Assembly (NCBI GenBank): GCA_017403125.1
Contig: JAFQOR010000003.1
Span: 1 to 56,678 of the forward strand
Length of the DNA: 56,678 nt
Direction of reading: 5' to 3'
Origin: Alistipes sp.
Lineage (GTDB): Bacteria > Bacteroidota > Bacteroidia > Bacteroidales > Rikenellaceae
Part shown: positions 17,164 to 26,568 of the stretch, piece by piece
Numbering within the stretch: the stretch's first letter is position 1
How the letters are laid out: the number at the start of each line of letters is the position of its first letter
The notes under the pieces: model-generated
Databases searched by the model: none
Told to the model about the DNA's origin: nothing
The model's input: only the letters and a program-made list of their open reading frames with translations
Translations under genes and position numbers: made by a program

Positions 17164-18261
17164 ATGGGCAAAAAAATGATAATAGGCATAACCCAAGGCG
17201 ATACCAACGGTATCGGTTGGGAGGTGATACTTAAAATATTCTCGGATAGCCGTATTGTGGAGTTGTTTACCCCCGTTGTGTATGGCTCTTCGGCAGCTGC
17301 GGCATACTATCAAAAGGTGCTTAAAGAGCTTGAATATGAGGTTGTTCGCTTTAATGTATGTGACGATATACGAGGCATACAGCATGGCAGGGTAAACCTC
17401 GTGGAGTGTGGTCCGAAGGAGTTGAATATCACGCCGGGAAGGCCCTCGAAGGCGGGTGGCGAGGCCGCCGCTTTGGCGTTGCGCAAGGCGTGTGACGATT
17501 TGAAAATGGGCGAGATAGATGCTGTTGTTACGGCACCTATCGACAAGGAGATGATACAGTCCGAGAGTTTTAGCTATACGGGGCATACGGAGTTCTTTGC
17601 CAAGGAGTTCGATGGTGAGCCTCTGATGATGATGATATCGGAGCTCATGCGCGTAGGTCTGGTCACGATTCATCTCCCGGTGTCGAGTGTTGCCGGAGCC
17701 TTGTCAAAGGAGATTATCGTTGAGCGTTTGACGCAGATTAACCACTCTTTGAGGCAGGATTTTGGTGTTGTGCGCCCGCGCATCGCAGTTATGTCGCTCA
17801 ATCCGCATGCCGGTGACGGAGGACTGCTTGGCGAGGAGGAGCAGAGTATCATCAAGCCCGCTATTGTCGAGGCATACGAGATGGGTATCTTGTCGTTCGG
17901 CCCCTTTGCCGCCGATGGATTCTTTGCCGCAGGTCAGTACAAGAATTACGATGCGGTGTTGGCAATGTATCACGACCAGGGTTTGGCGCCCTTCAAGACG
18001 CTGTCGCCCGATGGCGTGAACTTTACGGCTTCGTTGGATGCGGTGCGCACGTCGCCCGACCATGGCGTAGCTTATGACATTGCGGGCAAGGGTGTTGCCA
18101 ACGAGCAGTCTATGCGAAACGCTATCTACGACGCTATGGATATAGTGCGCCGCAGAGAGGCGTGGCAAGAGTGGAACGAAAATCCGTTGGAGCACTTCGA
18201 GCGAGAGAAGGGCCGCGATATATCGGTTAAGGACTTGCCCGATGCAGAGCACGAGGATTAG
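17164..18261 (+). CDS. pdxA: 4-hydroxythreonine-4-phosphate dehydrogenase
   Basis: NAD-dependent step of the DXP-dependent pyridoxal-phosphate pathway. The 365-residue protein has GITQGDTNGIGWEVI, TAPIDKEMIQSESFSYTGHT with the metal-binding His, the second metal region MSLNPHAGDGGLLGEEE, and the third in AMYHDQGLAPFKTL. DGVNFTASLDAVRTSPDHG completes the substrate site. It is slightly longer than E. coli PdxA because of a charged C-terminal tail (HFEREKGRDISVKD). It is about 110 bases upstream of thrS. Confidence 0.96.
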   Translation: MGKKMIIGITQGDTNGIGWEVILKIFSDSRIVELFTPVVYGSSAAAAYYQKVLKELEYEVVRFNVCDDIRGIQHGRVNLVECGPKELNITPGRPSKAGGEAAALALRKACDDLKMGEIDAVVTAPIDKEMIQSESFSYTGHTEFFAKEFDGEPLMMMISELMRVGLVTIHLPVSSVAGALSKEIIVERLTQINHSLRQDFGVVRPRIAVMSLNPHAGDGGLLGEEEQSIIKPAIVEAYEMGILSFGPFAADGFFAAGQYKNYDAVLAMYHDQGLAPFKTLSPDGVNFTASLDAVRTSPDHGVAYDIAGKGVANEQSMRNAIYDAMDIVRRREAWQEWNENPLEHFEREKGRDISVKDLPDAEHED

Positions 18262-18370
18262 GCACGATAGCCGTTGAATAGGAGAGAATAAGGGGTGTAA
18301 TTGAGTAGTAATCCGTCTCGTTATTGTGGAGCTACGAAGGCGCCCGAAACATACTAAAACAATAAAAACT

Positions 18371-20311
18371 ATGATTAAAGTAACTTTTCCCGATGGCTCG
18401 GTAAGAGAGTATGCCAAAGGGACAACTGCCTTTCAGGTAGCAGAGAGCATCAGCCCTCGTTTAGCTGCTGACTCACTTGCCGCCGAGGTAAATGGCGCAA
18501 CGGTGGATATGATGCGCCCGGTAAATGAGGATTGTACAATCAAATTCTTTAAGTGGGATGATGCCGAGGGTAAACACGCCTTTTGGCATACATCGTCACA
18601 CCTTCTCGCCGAGGCTCTCGAAGCTCTCTATCCCGGCATTAAGTTTGGTATAGGTCCGGCAATTGAGAATGGTTTCTACTACGACGTGGATTCGCCCGTA
18701 GCTATTACGGAGGCAGACCTTGCAGTCATCGAGCAGAAGATGGTTGAGCTGTCGCGTAATAAGGAGGCGCTGGTGCGTACCGAGGTGTCGAAGGCCGATG
18801 CCTTGAAGACCTTTACGGAGAAGGGCGATCAATATAAGGTGGAGCTTATCACAGACTTGGAGGATGGCACCATCTCGTTCTATACAAATGGTTCGTTCAC
18901 GGATCTCTGTCGTGGTCCGCATATCCCCAACACGGGCTATATCAAGGCTATTAAGCTTACGTCGGTAGCAGGTGCCTATTGGCGTGGTAACGAGAAGAAC
19001 AAGATGCTTACGCGTATCTATGGCGTGTCGTTCCCCAAGAAGTCGATGCTTGATGAGCACCTCGCACTCTTGGAGGAGGCAAAGAAGCGCGACCACCGTA
19101 AGCTCGGCAAGGAGCTCGAGCTCTTCACCTTCTCGCAGCGTGTAGGTCAGGGTCTTCCGTTGTGGTTGCCCAAGGGAGCCGACCTTCGCGACCGCCTCGA
19201 ACGCTTCCTTCGCCAGATCCAGAAGGAGGGTGGTTATCAGCAGGTTATCACTCCTCATATCGGTAATATCGAGCTCTATAAGACCTCGGGACACTTTGCG
19301 AAGTATGGCAAGGATTCGTTCCAGCCTATCAATACGCCTATCGAGGGCGAGCAGTATCTGTTGAAGCCCATGAACTGTCCGCACCACTGCGAGATATATC
19401 GTTCGAAGCCTCGCTCTTATAAGGATCTGCCTGTGCGCCTTGCCGAGTTTGGTACGGTATATCGCTACGAGCAGTCGGGTGAGCTTCATGGCTTGACACG
19501 TGTGCGCTCGTTTACGCAGGACGATGCCCACCTCTTTGTGCGTCCCGACCAGTTGTTGGAGGAGTTCGAGAAGGTTATTGACATCGTATTGTATATCTTC
19601 CGCACGTTGAAGTTCGATAGGTTTACGGCGCAAGTTTCGTTGCGCGACCCGAATAATACGGAGAAGTATATCGGCTCGGACGAGAACTGGGAGAAGGCCG
19701 AGAGTGCTATCATCGAGGCTGCGAAGAACAAGGGTCTTAACACCATCGTAGAGTATGGCGAGGCTGCGTTCTATGGTCCGAAGCTCGACTTCATGGTTAA
19801 GGATGCTATCGGTCGTAGCTGGCAGCTGGGTACAATTCAGGTGGACTACAACCTTCCCGAGCGTTTCGACCTTACGTATAAGGGTTCGGATGATAAGTTG
19901 CACCGTCCTATAATGATTCACCGTGCACCGTTTGGCTCTATGGAGCGTTTCGTGGCGGTGTTGTTGGAGCATACGGGAGGTAAGTTCCCGTTGTGGCTCA
20001 CTCCCGACCAGGTTGTCGTGCTTCCCATCTCGGAGAAGTATAACGACTATGCCGAGGAGGTTGCACGCGAGCTTGGCTTGAAGGATGTGCGTACACAGGT
20101 TGATGACCGCAACGAGAAGATTGGTCGTAAGATTCGCGATAACGAGTTGAAGCGTATCCCCTATCTGCTCATCGTAGGTGAGAAGGAGGCTGCCGAGCGT
20201 AAGGTTTCGGTACGTGCGCAGGGTGAGGGCGACAAGGGTCAGATGACCATCGACGAGTTTGCAGCATTCATGCAGGATCTCGTAGCAAAGGAGATAGAAG
20301 CTAATAAATAA
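18371..20311 (+). CDS. thrS: Threonyl-tRNA synthetase
   Basis: Charges tRNA-Thr. From ATG 18371 the product is 646 residues. It has an N-terminal TGS domain ([20 protein letters not shown]), an editing domain with [11 protein letters not shown] (HxxxH), and the class II core. The core has motif 2 [19 protein letters not shown], the zinc ligands in [13 protein letters not shown], and motif 3 [16 protein letters not shown]. The C-terminal anticodon-binding domain ends with [17 protein letters not shown]. The frame is open 45 bases further upstream through a GTG, but the TGS domain begins at this ATG. infC follows after 28 bases. Confidence 0.97.
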   Translation: MIKVTFPDGSVREYAKGTTAFQVAESISPRLAADSLAAEVNGATVDMMRPVNEDCTIKFFKWDDAEGKHAFWHTSSHLLAEALEALYPGIKFGIGPAIENGFYYDVDSPVAITEADLAVIEQKMVELSRNKEALVRTEVSKADALKTFTEKGDQYKVELITDLEDGTISFYTNGSFTDLCRGPHIPNTGYIKAIKLTSVAGAYWRGNEKNKMLTRIYGVSFPKKSMLDEHLALLEEAKKRDHRKLGKELELFTFSQRVGQGLPLWLPKGADLRDRLERFLRQIQKEGGYQQVITPHIGNIELYKTSGHFAKYGKDSFQPINTPIEGEQYLLKPMNCPHHCEIYRSKPRSYKDLPVRLAEFGTVYRYEQSGELHGLTRVRSFTQDDAHLFVRPDQLLEEFEKVIDIVLYIFRTLKFDRFTAQVSLRDPNNTEKYIGSDENWEKAESAIIEAAKNKGLNTIVEYGEAAFYGPKLDFMVKDAIGRSWQLGTIQVDYNLPERFDLTYKGSDDKLHRPIMIHRAPFGSMERFVAVLLEHTGGKFPLWLTPDQVVVLPISEKYNDYAEEVARELGLKDVRTQVDDRNEKIGRKIRDNELKRIPYLLIVGEKEAAERKVSVRAQGEGDKGQMTIDEFAAFMQDLVAKEIEANK

Positions 20312-20339
20312 ACATAAGTCTAACTAACAATTAACCAAT

Positions 20340-20963
20340 TTGGCAGGACAATTTCCATTCCGACCTCGCCCGCAGGCGCAGGGGAATAACCAGAACAACC
20401 AACAACAACAGCCGCAGCAGCGCGATGCCCGTGGACGCCGTCCCCAGCAGGAGAATCCTCATCGCATCAACGATGAGATTACGGCTCCCACAGTGCGTGT
20501 CGTTGGCGAGAACGTAGAGCCCAACCTCGTACTCTCGATACGCGAGGCTATACGTTTGGCCGACGAGATGGAACTCGACCTTATCGAGATCTCTCCCAAG
20601 GCCGATCCTCCCGTATGTCGCATTGCCGACTACCAGAAGTTCCTCTACCAGCAGAAAAAGAAGGCGAAGGAGATTAAGGCAAAGCAGGTTAAGGTCGTTA
20701 TCAAGGAGATTCGTTTTGGTCCACAGACCGACGATCACGACTATAACTTCAAACTTAAACATGCCGAGAACTTCTTGAAGGAGGGTGCCAAGGTCAAGGC
20801 TTATGTCTTCTTCCGCGGACGTTCTATCGTCTTCAAGGAGCAGGGTGAGATTCTACTGTTGCGCTTCGCCAATGACTTGGAGGAGTTTGCACGTGTGGAG
20901 CTTATGCCCAAGCTCGATGGCAAGAAGATGAACATGATTCTCGCTCCAAAGAGCAAGAAGTAG
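20340..20963 (+). CDS. infC: Translation initiation factor IF-3, TTG start
   Basis: Binds the 30S subunit and rejects wrong start codons. The 207-residue product has a Gln/Asn-rich N-terminal extension (about 1-38, [13 protein letters not shown]), then the IF-3 N-domain ([20 protein letters not shown]), a Lys-rich linker ([20 protein letters not shown]) and the C-domain ([24 protein letters not shown]). The frame has an upstream stop at 20325 and no ATG before the IF-3 N-domain, so TTG 20340 is the only reasonable start. Rare start codons are used elsewhere by infC for self-regulation. The usual rpmI and rplT do not follow. Confidence 0.93.
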   Translation: MAGQFPFRPRPQAQGNNQNNQQQQPQQRDARGRRPQQENPHRINDEITAPTVRVVGENVEPNLVLSIREAIRLADEMELDLIEISPKADPPVCRIADYQKFLYQQKKKAKEIKAKQVKVVIKEIRFGPQTDDHDYNFKLKHAENFLKEGAKVKAYVFFRGRSIVFKEQGEILLLRFANDLEEFARVELMPKLDGKKMNMILAPKSKK

Positions 20964-21002
20964 TTGTTGCAGGATGGTGAAATGCCGTCCGCTGTTTAGA
21001 GT

Positions 21003-21054
21003 ATCGACCCGAACGGGGGTGCAACGCGCCCTCGGTTTGGGTCGATGTTTTTTT
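21003..21054 (+). terminator. Intrinsic terminator of thrS-infC
   Basis: ATCGACCCGAAC (21003-21014) pairs with GTTTGGGTCGAT (21034-21045), with a G/C-rich inner stem, followed by a run of seven T at 21048-21054. Confidence 0.9.
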
Positions 21055-21104
21055 GGGGAGACGGTGTGGTGGTGATTGAGGATGGGTTACGAAGAGTAGG
21101 GACG

Positions 21105-21215
21105 ATAGTGAAATAAGAGAGTTTAGTGGTGGTTTCAAGGTAATCCCCTTTTTTTCGAACCGCCTTAATTCCCTTAAACTTCCCCTCCCCCCTCCACCTC
21201 TCTATACCCTCGTTG
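21105..21215. repeat. Purine-then-pyrimidine short-repeat element, copy 3
   Basis: A purine-rich start (AAGAGAGTTTAGTGGTGG) is followed by a pyrimidine-rich half (CCTTAATTCCCTTAAACTTC, then runs of C and CTCTCTATACCCTC). It is the same kind of element as at 698 and 7715 and lies in the infC-iorA gap. The rest of the 21055-21360 gap shows nothing else recognisable. Confidence 0.5.
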
Positions 21216-21361
21216 CATCGAGGAGATGCGTTTTGCTTGACGCGTAGGTCGAGGCTATGATTCAGCTCTTTTTTCGTGGTCAAATATGTAAAATATGGGG
21301 CGCTAATGTGGTGCGGAGTAAAAAACTTGCAAAAATATTTCGATGTATAGAAAATTATTTG

Positions 21362-21369
21362 TAACTTTG
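21362..21369 (+). promoter_or_regulatory. -7 box upstream of iorA
   Basis: TAACTTTG, 52 bases before the iorA start. The -33 region at the right distance (ATTTCG) is only a weak match. Confidence 0.5.
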
Positions 21370-21421
21370 ACAAGATGTTAAAATAGCAAACATTTGACAA
21401 CAAACCTAAAACGTATAAGAT

Positions 21422-23038
21422 ATGAGAAAACTACTTCTCGGTGATGAAGCTATCGCACAGGCTGCCATTGATTCCGGCTTGTCGGGAGTCTATGCCTATC
21501 CCGGTACTCCATCTACCGAAATTACCGAATTTATTCAGTTGCGCGAGGAGAAGCGCGGCGATGCCCAGGATAAGATTTTCTGTCGTTGGGCAACTAACGA
21601 GAAGACCGCTATGGAGGGTGCTCTCGGTATGTCGTATATGGGCAAGCGTGCCCTTGTTTGTATGAAGCACGTGGGTATGAACGTTGCTGCCGATCCGTTT
21701 GTGAACTCGGCAATGACGGGCGTAAACGGAGGTTTGGTGGTTGTTGCTGCCGACGACCCCTCGATGCACTCGTCACAGAACGAGCAGGACTCGCGCTTCT
21801 ATGGTAAGTTCGCCCTTGTGCCCATCTTCGAGCCCTCGTCACAGCAGGAGGCCTACGACATGACTCGTGCAGCGTTCGAGCTCTCGGAGGCGGTTAAGCT
21901 TCCGGTGTTGATGCGCGTAACTACACGTATGGCACACTCGCGTGCCGTTGTAAATCTCACGGATGAGCCTCGTCGTCAGAACGACATCAAGCGTCCGGAG
22001 GATGTTCGCACATGGATTTTGCTCCCTGCATTTGCAAAGAAACGCTATGTTCAGCTCCTTGCACAGCAGGATGACTTGCAGAAGGCTTCGGTTGAGTCGA
22101 AGTATAACTGGTACAAGAAGGGTACTAATCCCGAGCGTGGTGTTATCACCACGGGTATCGCCTATAACTACTTCAAGGAGAATTATGGCGATTCAGAGGA
22201 GCGTAGCGTCTTGAAGGTTTCGCAGTATCCGTTGCCCGTGGCTCTTGTCGAGCGTATGGTCGAGGATGGCGCCAAGGAGATCTTGGTAATGGAGGAGGGT
22301 CAGCCCGTTGTTGAGGAGATGATTCGTGCCATTGTGCCTTCGACGGTCGAGGTTAAGGGTCGTCTTACGGGTGATCTGCCCCGTGTAGGTGAGCTTACTC
22401 CCGACTCGGTACGTCTGTCGTTGGGCATGGAGGCTTTGGAGAACTTGGAGGCTGATGACTTGGTTGTAGCACGTCCTCCCGCCTTGTGTCAGGGTTGCGG
22501 TCACCGCGATATGTACAAGGCTTTGAACGAGGTTGCTGCCGAGTATGAGAATCCTCGCATCTTTGGCGACATCGGCTGCTACACTCTTGGTGCATTGCCC
22601 CCCTTCCAGGCACTTCACGCATGCGTTGAGATGGGTGCTTCGATTACCATGGCAAAGGGAGCTTCGGATGCAGGTCAGTTCCCCGCATTTGCAGTTATTG
22701 GTGACTCAACATTCACACACTCGGGTATGACGGGTCTTTTGGACTGCGTGAACTCGAATGCAAATGTTGTTGTCGTTATCTCGGATAACCTCACTACGGG
22801 TATGACCGGCGGTCAGGACTCGGCGGGTACGGGTAAGTTGGAGGATATATGTCGTGGCTTGGGTGTTCACCCCGACCATGTACGCGTTGTTGTGCCTCTG
22901 CCCAAGAATATGGAGCAGATCAAGCAGATGTTGCGCGAGGAGATTGAGTATCGTGGCGTATCGGTTATCATACCTCGTCGCGAGTGTATCCAGACCGCAA
23001 AGCGTCATGCCAAGGCACGTGCCGCACAGAAGAAGTAG
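21422..23038 (+). CDS. iorA: Indolepyruvate ferredoxin oxidoreductase, alpha subunit
   Basis: A TPP enzyme that converts aryl-2-oxoacids (indolepyruvate, phenylpyruvate) with CoA to aryl-acetyl-CoA, CO2 and reduced ferredoxin, or the reverse. The 538-residue protein has the N-terminal pyrimidine-binding part (YAYPGTPSTEITEFI, CMKHVGMNVAADP). The TPP-binding part (about 350-490) has LCQGCGHRDMY, FAVIGDSTFTHSGM and ISDNLTTGMTGGQDS. The C-terminal two-cluster ferredoxin domain of archaeal IorA is missing: the protein ends IIPRRECIQTAKRHAKAR with no CxxCxxC. It is first in a run with iorB and an aminotransferase. Confidence 0.92.
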   Translation: MRKLLLGDEAIAQAAIDSGLSGVYAYPGTPSTEITEFIQLREEKRGDAQDKIFCRWATNEKTAMEGALGMSYMGKRALVCMKHVGMNVAADPFVNSAMTGVNGGLVVVAADDPSMHSSQNEQDSRFYGKFALVPIFEPSSQQEAYDMTRAAFELSEAVKLPVLMRVTTRMAHSRAVVNLTDEPRRQNDIKRPEDVRTWILLPAFAKKRYVQLLAQQDDLQKASVESKYNWYKKGTNPERGVITTGIAYNYFKENYGDSEERSVLKVSQYPLPVALVERMVEDGAKEILVMEEGQPVVEEMIRAIVPSTVEVKGRLTGDLPRVGELTPDSVRLSLGMEALENLEADDLVVARPPALCQGCGHRDMYKALNEVAAEYENPRIFGDIGCYTLGALPPFQALHACVEMGASITMAKGASDAGQFPAFAVIGDSTFTHSGMTGLLDCVNSNANVVVVISDNLTTGMTGGQDSAGTGKLEDICRGLGVHPDHVRVVVPLPKNMEQIKQMLREEIEYRGVSVIIPRRECIQTAKRHAKARAAQKK

Positions 23039-23065
23039 TCCGCTAACACAAAGAAGTAAAGAGTC

Positions 23066-23647
23066 ATGAAGAAAGATATTATTTTGGCAGGCGTCGGCGG
23101 ACAGGGTATTCTGTCGATTGCTACGGTTATCGGCGAGGCAGCTATGGCCGAGGGTTGGAACATCAAGCAGGCAGAGGTTCACGGTATGAGCCAGCGTGGT
23201 GGCGATGTTCAGAGTAACTTGCGTCTTTCGACCGAGCCTATTGCCTCGGATCTTATTGCCAAGGGTGGTGCCGACATCATCATCTCGTTGGAGCCTATGG
23301 AGGCTCTCCGCTACCTATCGTACTTGAAGAAGGATGGCTGGGTTGTTACCAGCAATGTTCCCTTCGTAAATATTCCCAACTATCCCGAGCAGGAGCAGCT
23401 CGATAAGCATCTTTCGGCGTTGCCCAACTGTGTGGCGTTGAACGTTGAGCAGTTGGCAAAGGAGGCTGGTGCCCCCTTGCAGGCGGCCAACATGGTGCTT
23501 TTGGGCGCAGCTATCCCCATGCTCGACATCGAGTTAGAGAAGATTGAGGCAGGTATTCGTCGTATCTTTGCTCGCAAGGGTGAGGAGGTTATCGAGAAGA
23601 ACCTTGCCGCAGTACATGCGGGTTATGAAAACAGCATTAAAAAGTAG
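23066..23647 (+). CDS. iorB: Indolepyruvate oxidoreductase, beta (gamma-domain) subunit
   Basis: The 193-residue partner of IorA, homologous to the gamma domain of 2-oxoacid:ferredoxin oxidoreductases, which binds CoA. Seen: the start ILAGVGGQGILSIATVIGEA, the strongly conserved VHGMSQRGGDVQSNLRLS, and ISLEPMEALRYL. It lies 27 bases after iorA, and the aminotransferase starts 4 bases after its stop, so the three are one transcript. Confidence 0.93.
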   Translation: MKKDIILAGVGGQGILSIATVIGEAAMAEGWNIKQAEVHGMSQRGGDVQSNLRLSTEPIASDLIAKGGADIIISLEPMEALRYLSYLKKDGWVVTSNVPFVNIPNYPEQEQLDKHLSALPNCVALNVEQLAKEAGAPLQAANMVLLGAAIPMLDIELEKIEAGIRRIFARKGEEVIEKNLAAVHAGYENSIKK

Positions 23648-23651
23648 GAGT

Positions 23652-24968
23652 ATGGATCGTCCATTAGATAAACAAACGGTCGATAACATCTGTATCGCCA
23701 ATGGCCTGCGCAACGCCAAGGAGCTTGGAGCTGCGTCTATCCGCCAGTTCGTAAGCGTGGTTAAGGATATCGAGGCAAAGACAGGTGTGGAGTATATCCG
23801 CATGGAGATTGGCGAGCCGGGTCTTCCCGCCGAGCAGATAGGTATCGAGGCGGAGCATGAGGCTCTGTTGGCAGGCGTAGGTTCGAAGTATCCGCTTATA
23901 ACGGGTATCGAGCCCTTGACCAAGGAGGCATCGCGCTTTGTTAAGGCGTTCATCAATCTCGACATCCCGGCGCAGTGCTTCGTGCCTACGGTAGGCTCTA
24001 TGCAGGGTGCTTTTGCATCGTTCATGGCGCTCACACAGATGCGCGAGGACCGCGACACGATACTCTTCATCGACCCCGGTTTCCCGGTGCAGAAGGCGCA
24101 GTGCCGTGTTCAGGGCGTACGCTTCGAGTCGTTCGACGTTATCGACTATCGTGGCAAGAAGCTTGAAGAGAAGTTGGAGGAGGTGCTCTCAACGGGTCGT
24201 ATCAGTGGTATGATCTACTCTAACCCCAACAACCCCACGTGGATGTGTCTTAACGAGGAGGAGTTGGAGATTATCGGACGCATGGCCACCAAGTATGACG
24301 TTATCGTCATCGAGGATTTGGCATACCTCAATATGGACTTCCGCGAGGATCGCTCGAAGCCGTTTGAGCCTCCCTACCAGCCTTCGGTAGCACGCTATAC
24401 CGATAACTGCTTGCACCTGTTGTCGGGCTCGAAGATGTTCTCATATGCCGGTCAGCGTATCGCTGTCGTAGCAATGAATCCCAAGTTGGCAGACCGCTGC
24501 TACGAGGGCTTTGCCAAGCGCTATGGCAACGATGGACAGTTCCGTCGCAACTTCATCTTCAATATCCTTTATGTGCTCTCGTCGGGTGTGCCCCACTCGG
24601 CACAGTATGCCTTGGCGGCTATGTTCCGTGCGGCGTCGGATGGTCGTCTGAACTACGTTGAGCATACGCGCGAGTATGCACGTCGTGCTGCGCGTGTTAA
24701 GGAGATTATGGTCAAGAATGGCTTCCATATCGTATATGATAAGGATTGCGATAAGGAGGTTAGTGATGGCTTCTTCTTCACGTTCGGCTATAAGGATATG
24801 ACGGGTGAGCAGCTTATCAACAAGCTTATCTACTACGGTATTTCGGCAATCACGTTGGCACCTACGGGTAGCTCTCGCGAGGGTTTGCGTGGCTGTGTGT
24901 CGATGATTTCGGATTACCAATACGACGAGCTTGACAAGCGCCTGCGCCTGTTCAGCCAGGATTATTAG
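23652..24968 (+). CDS. PLP-dependent class I/II aminotransferase, probably aromatic
   Basis: The 438-residue fold-type I enzyme has the substrate loop SNPNNPTW, the PLP-ring Asp and following Tyr in VIVIEDLAYLNMDF, and the Schiff-base Lys in LHLLSGSKMFSYAGQRIAV. The Arg that binds the substrate carboxylate is probably in SSREGLRGCVSM. I chose ATG 23652 because MDRPLDKQTVDN starts just after the iorB stop. From its position with iorAB I infer that it interconverts aromatic amino acids and aryl-pyruvates, but the sequence alone does not fix the substrate. Confidence 0.88.
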   Translation: MDRPLDKQTVDNICIANGLRNAKELGAASIRQFVSVVKDIEAKTGVEYIRMEIGEPGLPAEQIGIEAEHEALLAGVGSKYPLITGIEPLTKEASRFVKAFINLDIPAQCFVPTVGSMQGAFASFMALTQMREDRDTILFIDPGFPVQKAQCRVQGVRFESFDVIDYRGKKLEEKLEEVLSTGRISGMIYSNPNNPTWMCLNEEELEIIGRMATKYDVIVIEDLAYLNMDFREDRSKPFEPPYQPSVARYTDNCLHLLSGSKMFSYAGQRIAVVAMNPKLADRCYEGFAKRYGNDGQFRRNFIFNILYVLSSGVPHSAQYALAAMFRAASDGRLNYVEHTREYARRAARVKEIMVKNGFHIVYDKDCDKEVSDGFFFTFGYKDMTGEQLINKLIYYGISAITLAPTGSSREGLRGCVSMISDYQYDELDKRLRLFSQDY

Positions 24969-25063
24969 TGGGAGAGTGCGGGCGTTTAGCGACTTATGCT
25001 ATGAGCAGTGGTCGTCGCGCTTGACAACCCCGGATTTCGGGATTGGGCACCTATGTGTGTCGT

Positions 25064-25110
25064 CCCCAAAGTAGTAATAAATGGGGCTGCCCGCGAGGAC
25101 AGCCCTTCTT
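25064..25110 (+). terminator. Terminator or attenuator-like hairpin before the CoA-transferase gene
   Basis: GGGCTG (25084-25089) pairs with CAGCCC (25100-25105), followed by TTCTT. CCCCA (25064-25068) could instead pair with TGGGG (25082-25086) and block it. It lies 15-40 bases before the next ATG, so it may end the ior transcript or act as a leader switch. Confidence 0.5.
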
Positions 25111-25124
25111 AAACAAGATAACGT

Positions 25125-26420
25125 ATGAATTTAGTTAGTGCGGCGGAGGCCGTCAAACTTATTAAGTCGGGTGACTCGGTCTTTATTCAGGGTTCTACCT
25201 CTATCCCCGAGGTCTTGGTTCAGGCTATGACCGACCGTGCGCCGGAGCTGCGCGATGTAAAGGTATATTCGGCATTCGCTATCGGACGCTTCGATGCGCC
25301 TTATGCCAAGCGTGAGTTGCGCGACTCTTTCGAGCCGTTGAGCTTCTTTGTTGCCAACAACCTGCGTAATGCTATCAAGGAGGGTGTGGCACAGACCATT
25401 CCGGCATTCTTGGGCGAGATACCGTTCCTCTTCCGTAGCGGTCAGGTACCCTTGGATGTAACGTTGCTTAATGTCTCGGAGCCCGACGAGGAGGGCTACT
25501 GCTCGTATGGTGTCTCTGCCGACTTGGCATTCTCGGCGGCGGAGTGTTCGAAGACTATCATCGCACAGGTGAACAAGTATATGCCTCGCACGTTTGGTGA
25601 CCCTGTTATCCATGTGTCGAAGATTGACGCTATGGTGCGTGGTGACGAGCCTCTGGTCGAGGTTCCTACGGTCATCCCGAACGATGTGGAGAGAGCTATT
25701 GGTAACTATATCGCATCGGAGATTCCCGATGGTGCAACGTTGCAGATTGGCGTGGGTGGTATTCCGAATGCTGTGCTCGATGCGTTGCACGACCATAAGC
25801 ACCTTGGTCTGCACACCGAGGCTATGACCGATGGTGTTGTGCCTCTTATACAGAAGGGTATCATCGACAACTCGCTTAAAAAGATCTATCCGGGTCAGTC
25901 TGTGGCATGCTTGTGCCTTGGTAGCCAGCGTCTGTATGACTATCTGGATAACAATCGCGACGTTGTAATCCGCGATGTGGCATGGACCAACGATCCGCAG
26001 AACATTCGTCAGAATCCCCGAGTTATGGCGGTGAACTCGGCTATCGAGATCGACCTCACGGGTCAGATTTGTGCCGACTCTATCGGCGAGCGCATCTTCT
26101 CGGGCGTGGGTGGTCAGCACGACTTTATGTATGGTGGTGCTTTGTCCGAGGGTGGCAAGTGCTTCATTGCGTTGCCTTCGATTACGAACAAGGGTATCTC
26201 GAAGATTGTTCCTACGCTTACGAAGGGCGCAGGTGTTGTAACCACACGCTTCCAGGCGCAGTATATCGCTACGGAGCATGGTATTGTCTATCTGCGTAAT
26301 AAGTCGTTGGCGCAGCGTGCCAAGTTGCTTATCTCTATTGCGGATCCTTCGGTACGCGAGGATTTGGAGCGAGCAGCTGTCGAGCGCTTCGGCATAGGTT
26401 TCTTGCGTTGCAAGTGCTAA
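25125..26420 (+). CDS. Acetyl-CoA hydrolase/transferase family protein
   Basis: Moves CoA between acids or hydrolyses acyl-CoA. The 431-residue protein resembles 4-hydroxybutyrate CoA-transferase and acetyl-CoA hydrolase: GDSVFIQGSTSIPEVLVQAM at the start, the middle domain LQIGVGGIPNAVLDAL, the catalytic Glu232 in GLHTEAMTDGVV, the CoA-loop GVGGQHDFMYGG, and VTTRFQAQYIATEHG. Its place behind iorAB suggests it recovers CoA from aryl-acetyl-CoA, giving an aryl-acetate and acetyl- or succinyl-CoA. That substrate is inferred. Confidence 0.9.
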   Translation: MNLVSAAEAVKLIKSGDSVFIQGSTSIPEVLVQAMTDRAPELRDVKVYSAFAIGRFDAPYAKRELRDSFEPLSFFVANNLRNAIKEGVAQTIPAFLGEIPFLFRSGQVPLDVTLLNVSEPDEEGYCSYGVSADLAFSAAECSKTIIAQVNKYMPRTFGDPVIHVSKIDAMVRGDEPLVEVPTVIPNDVERAIGNYIASEIPDGATLQIGVGGIPNAVLDALHDHKHLGLHTEAMTDGVVPLIQKGIIDNSLKKIYPGQSVACLCLGSQRLYDYLDNNRDVVIRDVAWTNDPQNIRQNPRVMAVNSAIEIDLTGQICADSIGERIFSGVGGQHDFMYGGALSEGGKCFIALPSITNKGISKIVPTLTKGAGVVTTRFQAQYIATEHGIVYLRNKSLAQRAKLLISIADPSVREDLERAAVERFGIGFLRCKC

Positions 26421-26463
26421 ACTTTGCGTGTGCATGAACTAAAACGGGATTATCACCAATAGA

Positions 26464-26505
26464 AATAGGTGTCGGCATATTTTGGTGCCGACACCTATTC
26501 GTTTT
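26464..26505 (+). terminator. Intrinsic terminator between convergent CoA-transferase and polA
   Basis: A perfect 14-bp stem (26464-26477 with 26486-26499) has an 8-base loop, followed by CGTTTTG. It mainly serves the + strand gene. Confidence 0.85.
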
Positions 26506-26568
26506 GTGGGTTTTGCACAGCAAGTGTGCTTTTACGTAGTCAATTTTGCAGCCCCCCACTTCGTCTGT

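Noticed and set aside
18596-19972. Long minus-strand frame within thrS
   Set aside because: Antisense to a complete threonyl-tRNA synthetase; no recognisable domain.
24969-25124. Known riboswitch or T-box ahead of the CoA-transferase gene
   Set aside because: No T-box or known riboswitch core sequence was recognised; only the simple hairpins listed.
25131-26435. Minus-strand frame of 434 codons across the CoA-transferase gene
   Set aside because: Antisense shadow of a well-supported gene; no motif, no promoter.
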